A stretch of DNA of 64,000 nucleotides from a virus. Below are positions 63,083 to 64,000 of this stretch, piece by piece; positions within the stretch are counted from its first letter, which is position 1, and the number at the start of each line of letters is the position of its first letter. Location of the stretch: positions 24,443 to 88,442 of the IMG/VR virus record IMGVR_UViG_3300032236_001304; one strand, written 5' to 3'. The position numbers were made by a program, and so were the translations under genes. The notes beneath the pieces are model-generated. The model was not told the DNA's origin, ran no database searches, and was given only the letters and a program-made list of their open reading frames with translations.

Positions 63083-63091
63083 ATATTTATA
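63083..63091 (+). promoter_or_regulatory. Candidate late promoter motif ATATTTATA
   Basis: ATATTTATA ends 14 nt before the ATG at 63106, in the 44 nt gap after the ligase/NMNAT gene. The surrounding bases (ATATATATTTATATATA) are palindromic, which lowers specificity. Confidence 0.4.
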
Positions 63092-63105
63092 TATAAAGTT
63101 ACAAT

Positions 63106-63768
63106 ATGATTATAAAGAGTAAAGGTAATAAAGATAAGAAACCCTGGATACACCCAAGTCGTAAAAAGATATTAGATACTATGAAAGGTATTGATAGTGG
63201 AAACGCTACATTGGGTTGGGAAGCAAAAAAAGTTAAGAGAGAAGTTGGTGATAGATGGACAGATGCAGATGGTAAAGAATGGGAACAACATGATGGATTT
63301 GTAATGAGAGTTACCCAATATGATGAAGCTAGAGCTTATTTAGATAAACTTAATACTTGTAAATCAAAAGAGTGTAAAACATTTAAAATTACTCCGGCTC
63401 ACAAAAAAATAATAAAAAAGACTGGTTATTGTATAGACTGTTTAGTAGAAAGAGAAGCTAAAATGAGAGAAGCAGGTTTATATCAAAACTATGAATTTTG
63501 GAAATTAAACTCAAATACATTAGGTCAAATGCAAGAAGACTTAAAACAATTTGAACAGGCTAGAAAAGATGCAGATACCATTCCTTCATTTGTAAATGCA
63601 GATGGTAGTATTGAAAGATGGAGTTTTGATGGTGATATGGAAAAAGTAAAAAAAGATTTAGAATCAGATATAGAAGGTCTAAAAGAATTAATAATCAAAT
63701 TTCAAACCGCAGTAGATGAGGATTGGAATATAATAAAGGAGAAATATAATGAAATTTTCAACAATTAA
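63106..63768 (+). CDS. Zinc-ribbon-like hypothetical protein
   Basis: A 220-residue protein. The N-terminal part is basic (KSKGNKDKKPWIHPSRKKIL) and contains GDRWTDADGKEWEQHDGF. A possible zinc site is formed by two Cys pairs, CKSKEC and CIDC (Cys at about 85, 90, 109 and 112). The C-terminal half is helical and charged (FEQARKDADTIPSF, a Lys/Glu-rich end). No family recognised. It has its own promoter-like motif and overlaps the next gene by 20 nt. Confidence 0.7.
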   Translation: MIIKSKGNKDKKPWIHPSRKKILDTMKGIDSGNATLGWEAKKVKREVGDRWTDADGKEWEQHDGFVMRVTQYDEARAYLDKLNTCKSKECKTFKITPAHKKIIKKTGYCIDCLVEREAKMREAGLYQNYEFWKLNSNTLGQMQEDLKQFEQARKDADTIPSFVNADGSIERWSFDGDMEKVKKDLESDIEGLKELIIKFQTAVDEDWNIIKEKYNEIFNN

Positions 63769-64000
63769 GAACATAGTATTAGTAGCATTAATTGCATTAT
63801 TTTTATACCAATTAAAAGGTGGTAAGATTAATATTGGTAAAACAATTATGGTTGCAGGAAAACCATATGAAGTTATCAAAGAAATACATGATACAACGGA
63901 AGTAACAAAAACAAAAGTAGTTACAAAGAAAGGTGCAGATATTGTACATGAAACAATTAAAGAAGTACAAATTCCAGCAGTAGTAGATACGACAGCATTG
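63749..64000 (+). CDS. N-terminally membrane-anchored protein, cut by window end
   Basis: A partial gene of at least 84 residues with no stop before the window ends. The start ATG 63749 has a good Shine-Dalgarno (AAGGAG about 9 nt upstream), rare here. Residues 7-20 (KNIVLVALIALFLY) form a single membrane segment; the rest is charged and beta/coiled-type (EIHDTTEVTKTKVVTKKG). The layout of one N-terminal membrane helix plus periplasmic-type charged region resembles inner-membrane spanins or lysis accessory proteins, but that is only a possibility. Confidence 0.65.
   Translation, partial: MKFSTIKNIVLVALIALFLYQLKGGKINIGKTIMVAGKPYEVIKEIHDTTEVTKTKVVTKKGADIVHETIKEVQIPAVVDTTAL

Noticed and set aside
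63075-63095. AT-palindrome ATATATATTTATATATA as a terminator or origin
   Set aside because: It has no GC-rich stem or T-tract, and similar AT stretches are common in this genome. Only the promoter-like motif inside it is retained.
1865-63879. Numerous open frames of 60-130 codons on the minus strand (for example 8296-8610, 27788-28081 and 36067-36387)
   Set aside because: All lie opposite clear + strand genes, have low-complexity or composition-driven sequences, and show no motif. They are shadows of AT-rich or repeat coding DNA.
1-64000. tRNA genes, integrase, transposase or attachment sites
   Set aside because: Gaps between genes are almost all too short for a tRNA, and no cloverleaf, CCA end, recombinase motif or flanking inverted repeats were found.

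Overview
The window looks like part of a large, AT-rich, T4-like (myovirus) phage genome. Every supportable gene lies on the + strand, packed with 1-44 nt overlaps or very short gaps. Phage hallmarks are a gp55-type late sigma factor, T4 gp25- and gp6-type baseplate wedge proteins, a gp5-like hub protein, very large tail proteins, a zinc/Toprim DNA primase and a fused gp47/gp46 (Mre11-Rad50) recombination nuclease. I see no integrase, tRNA, rRNA, CRISPR array or insertion sequence. The host is uncertain. Two upstream regions carry a TTTG-N20-TAnnTTT(G/A) arrangement resembling the Bacteroidetes housekeeping promoter, and most starts have A-rich leaders without a strong Shine-Dalgarno, so a Bacteroidetes host is the best inference.

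Layout. 1-3.2 kb: 3' part of a peptide deformylase, a small membrane protein, the late sigma factor and a NodU-type carbamoyltransferase. 3.2-20.3 kb: baseplate and tail module (hub, gp25, gp6, DNRLRE-like, coiled-coil and fiber-like proteins, a 1594-residue protein with a tail-protein-I-like segment and a LamG-like domain). 20.3-25.9 kb: a glycosyltransferase, T7-type endonuclease I, primase and the Mre11-Rad50 fusion. 25.9-34.8 kb: a 2OG-Fe(II) oxygenase, a 1329-residue repeat-bearing tail fiber, two glycosyltransferase-like proteins, two SGNH-like proteins and a methyltransferase. 34.8-58.9 kb: 24 tightly packed genes that look like a single transcription unit. It holds three GT7 galactosyltransferase-like proteins, each with a LamG-like domain inserted inside the catalytic fold, three twitch-type radical SAM proteins, four more SGNH-like proteins, four members of a TEK/HPFI family, three nucleotide-sugar SDRs, an RmlC-like epimerase, a shortened DegT aminotransferase, a second 2OG oxygenase and a TPP-dependent E1 enzyme whose alpha-like and beta-like halves are 7.5 kb apart. 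58.9-64 kb: a 39-residue basic protein, a 1320-residue protein joining a KxDG nucleotidyltransferase (ligase-like) to an NMNAT-like domain, a zinc-ribbon-like protein and a truncated membrane protein.

How it may work together. Nucleotide-sugar building enzymes, sugar transferases, carbohydrate-binding LamG modules, SGNH-type esterases/acyltransferases and radical SAM, oxygenase and methyl/carbamoyl modifiers are co-located next to the tail fiber. The simplest reading is a phage-encoded pathway that makes and decorates a glycan, either on the virion (tail fiber) or on the host surface. That is inference; the individual family assignments rest on motifs read directly in the sequence.

Regulation. 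An ATATTTATA motif recurs 3-22 nt upstream of nine genes, mostly structural, and is a candidate late promoter for the encoded gp55-like factor. One clear intrinsic terminator lies after the 410-residue tail protein gene (about 19.24 kb).
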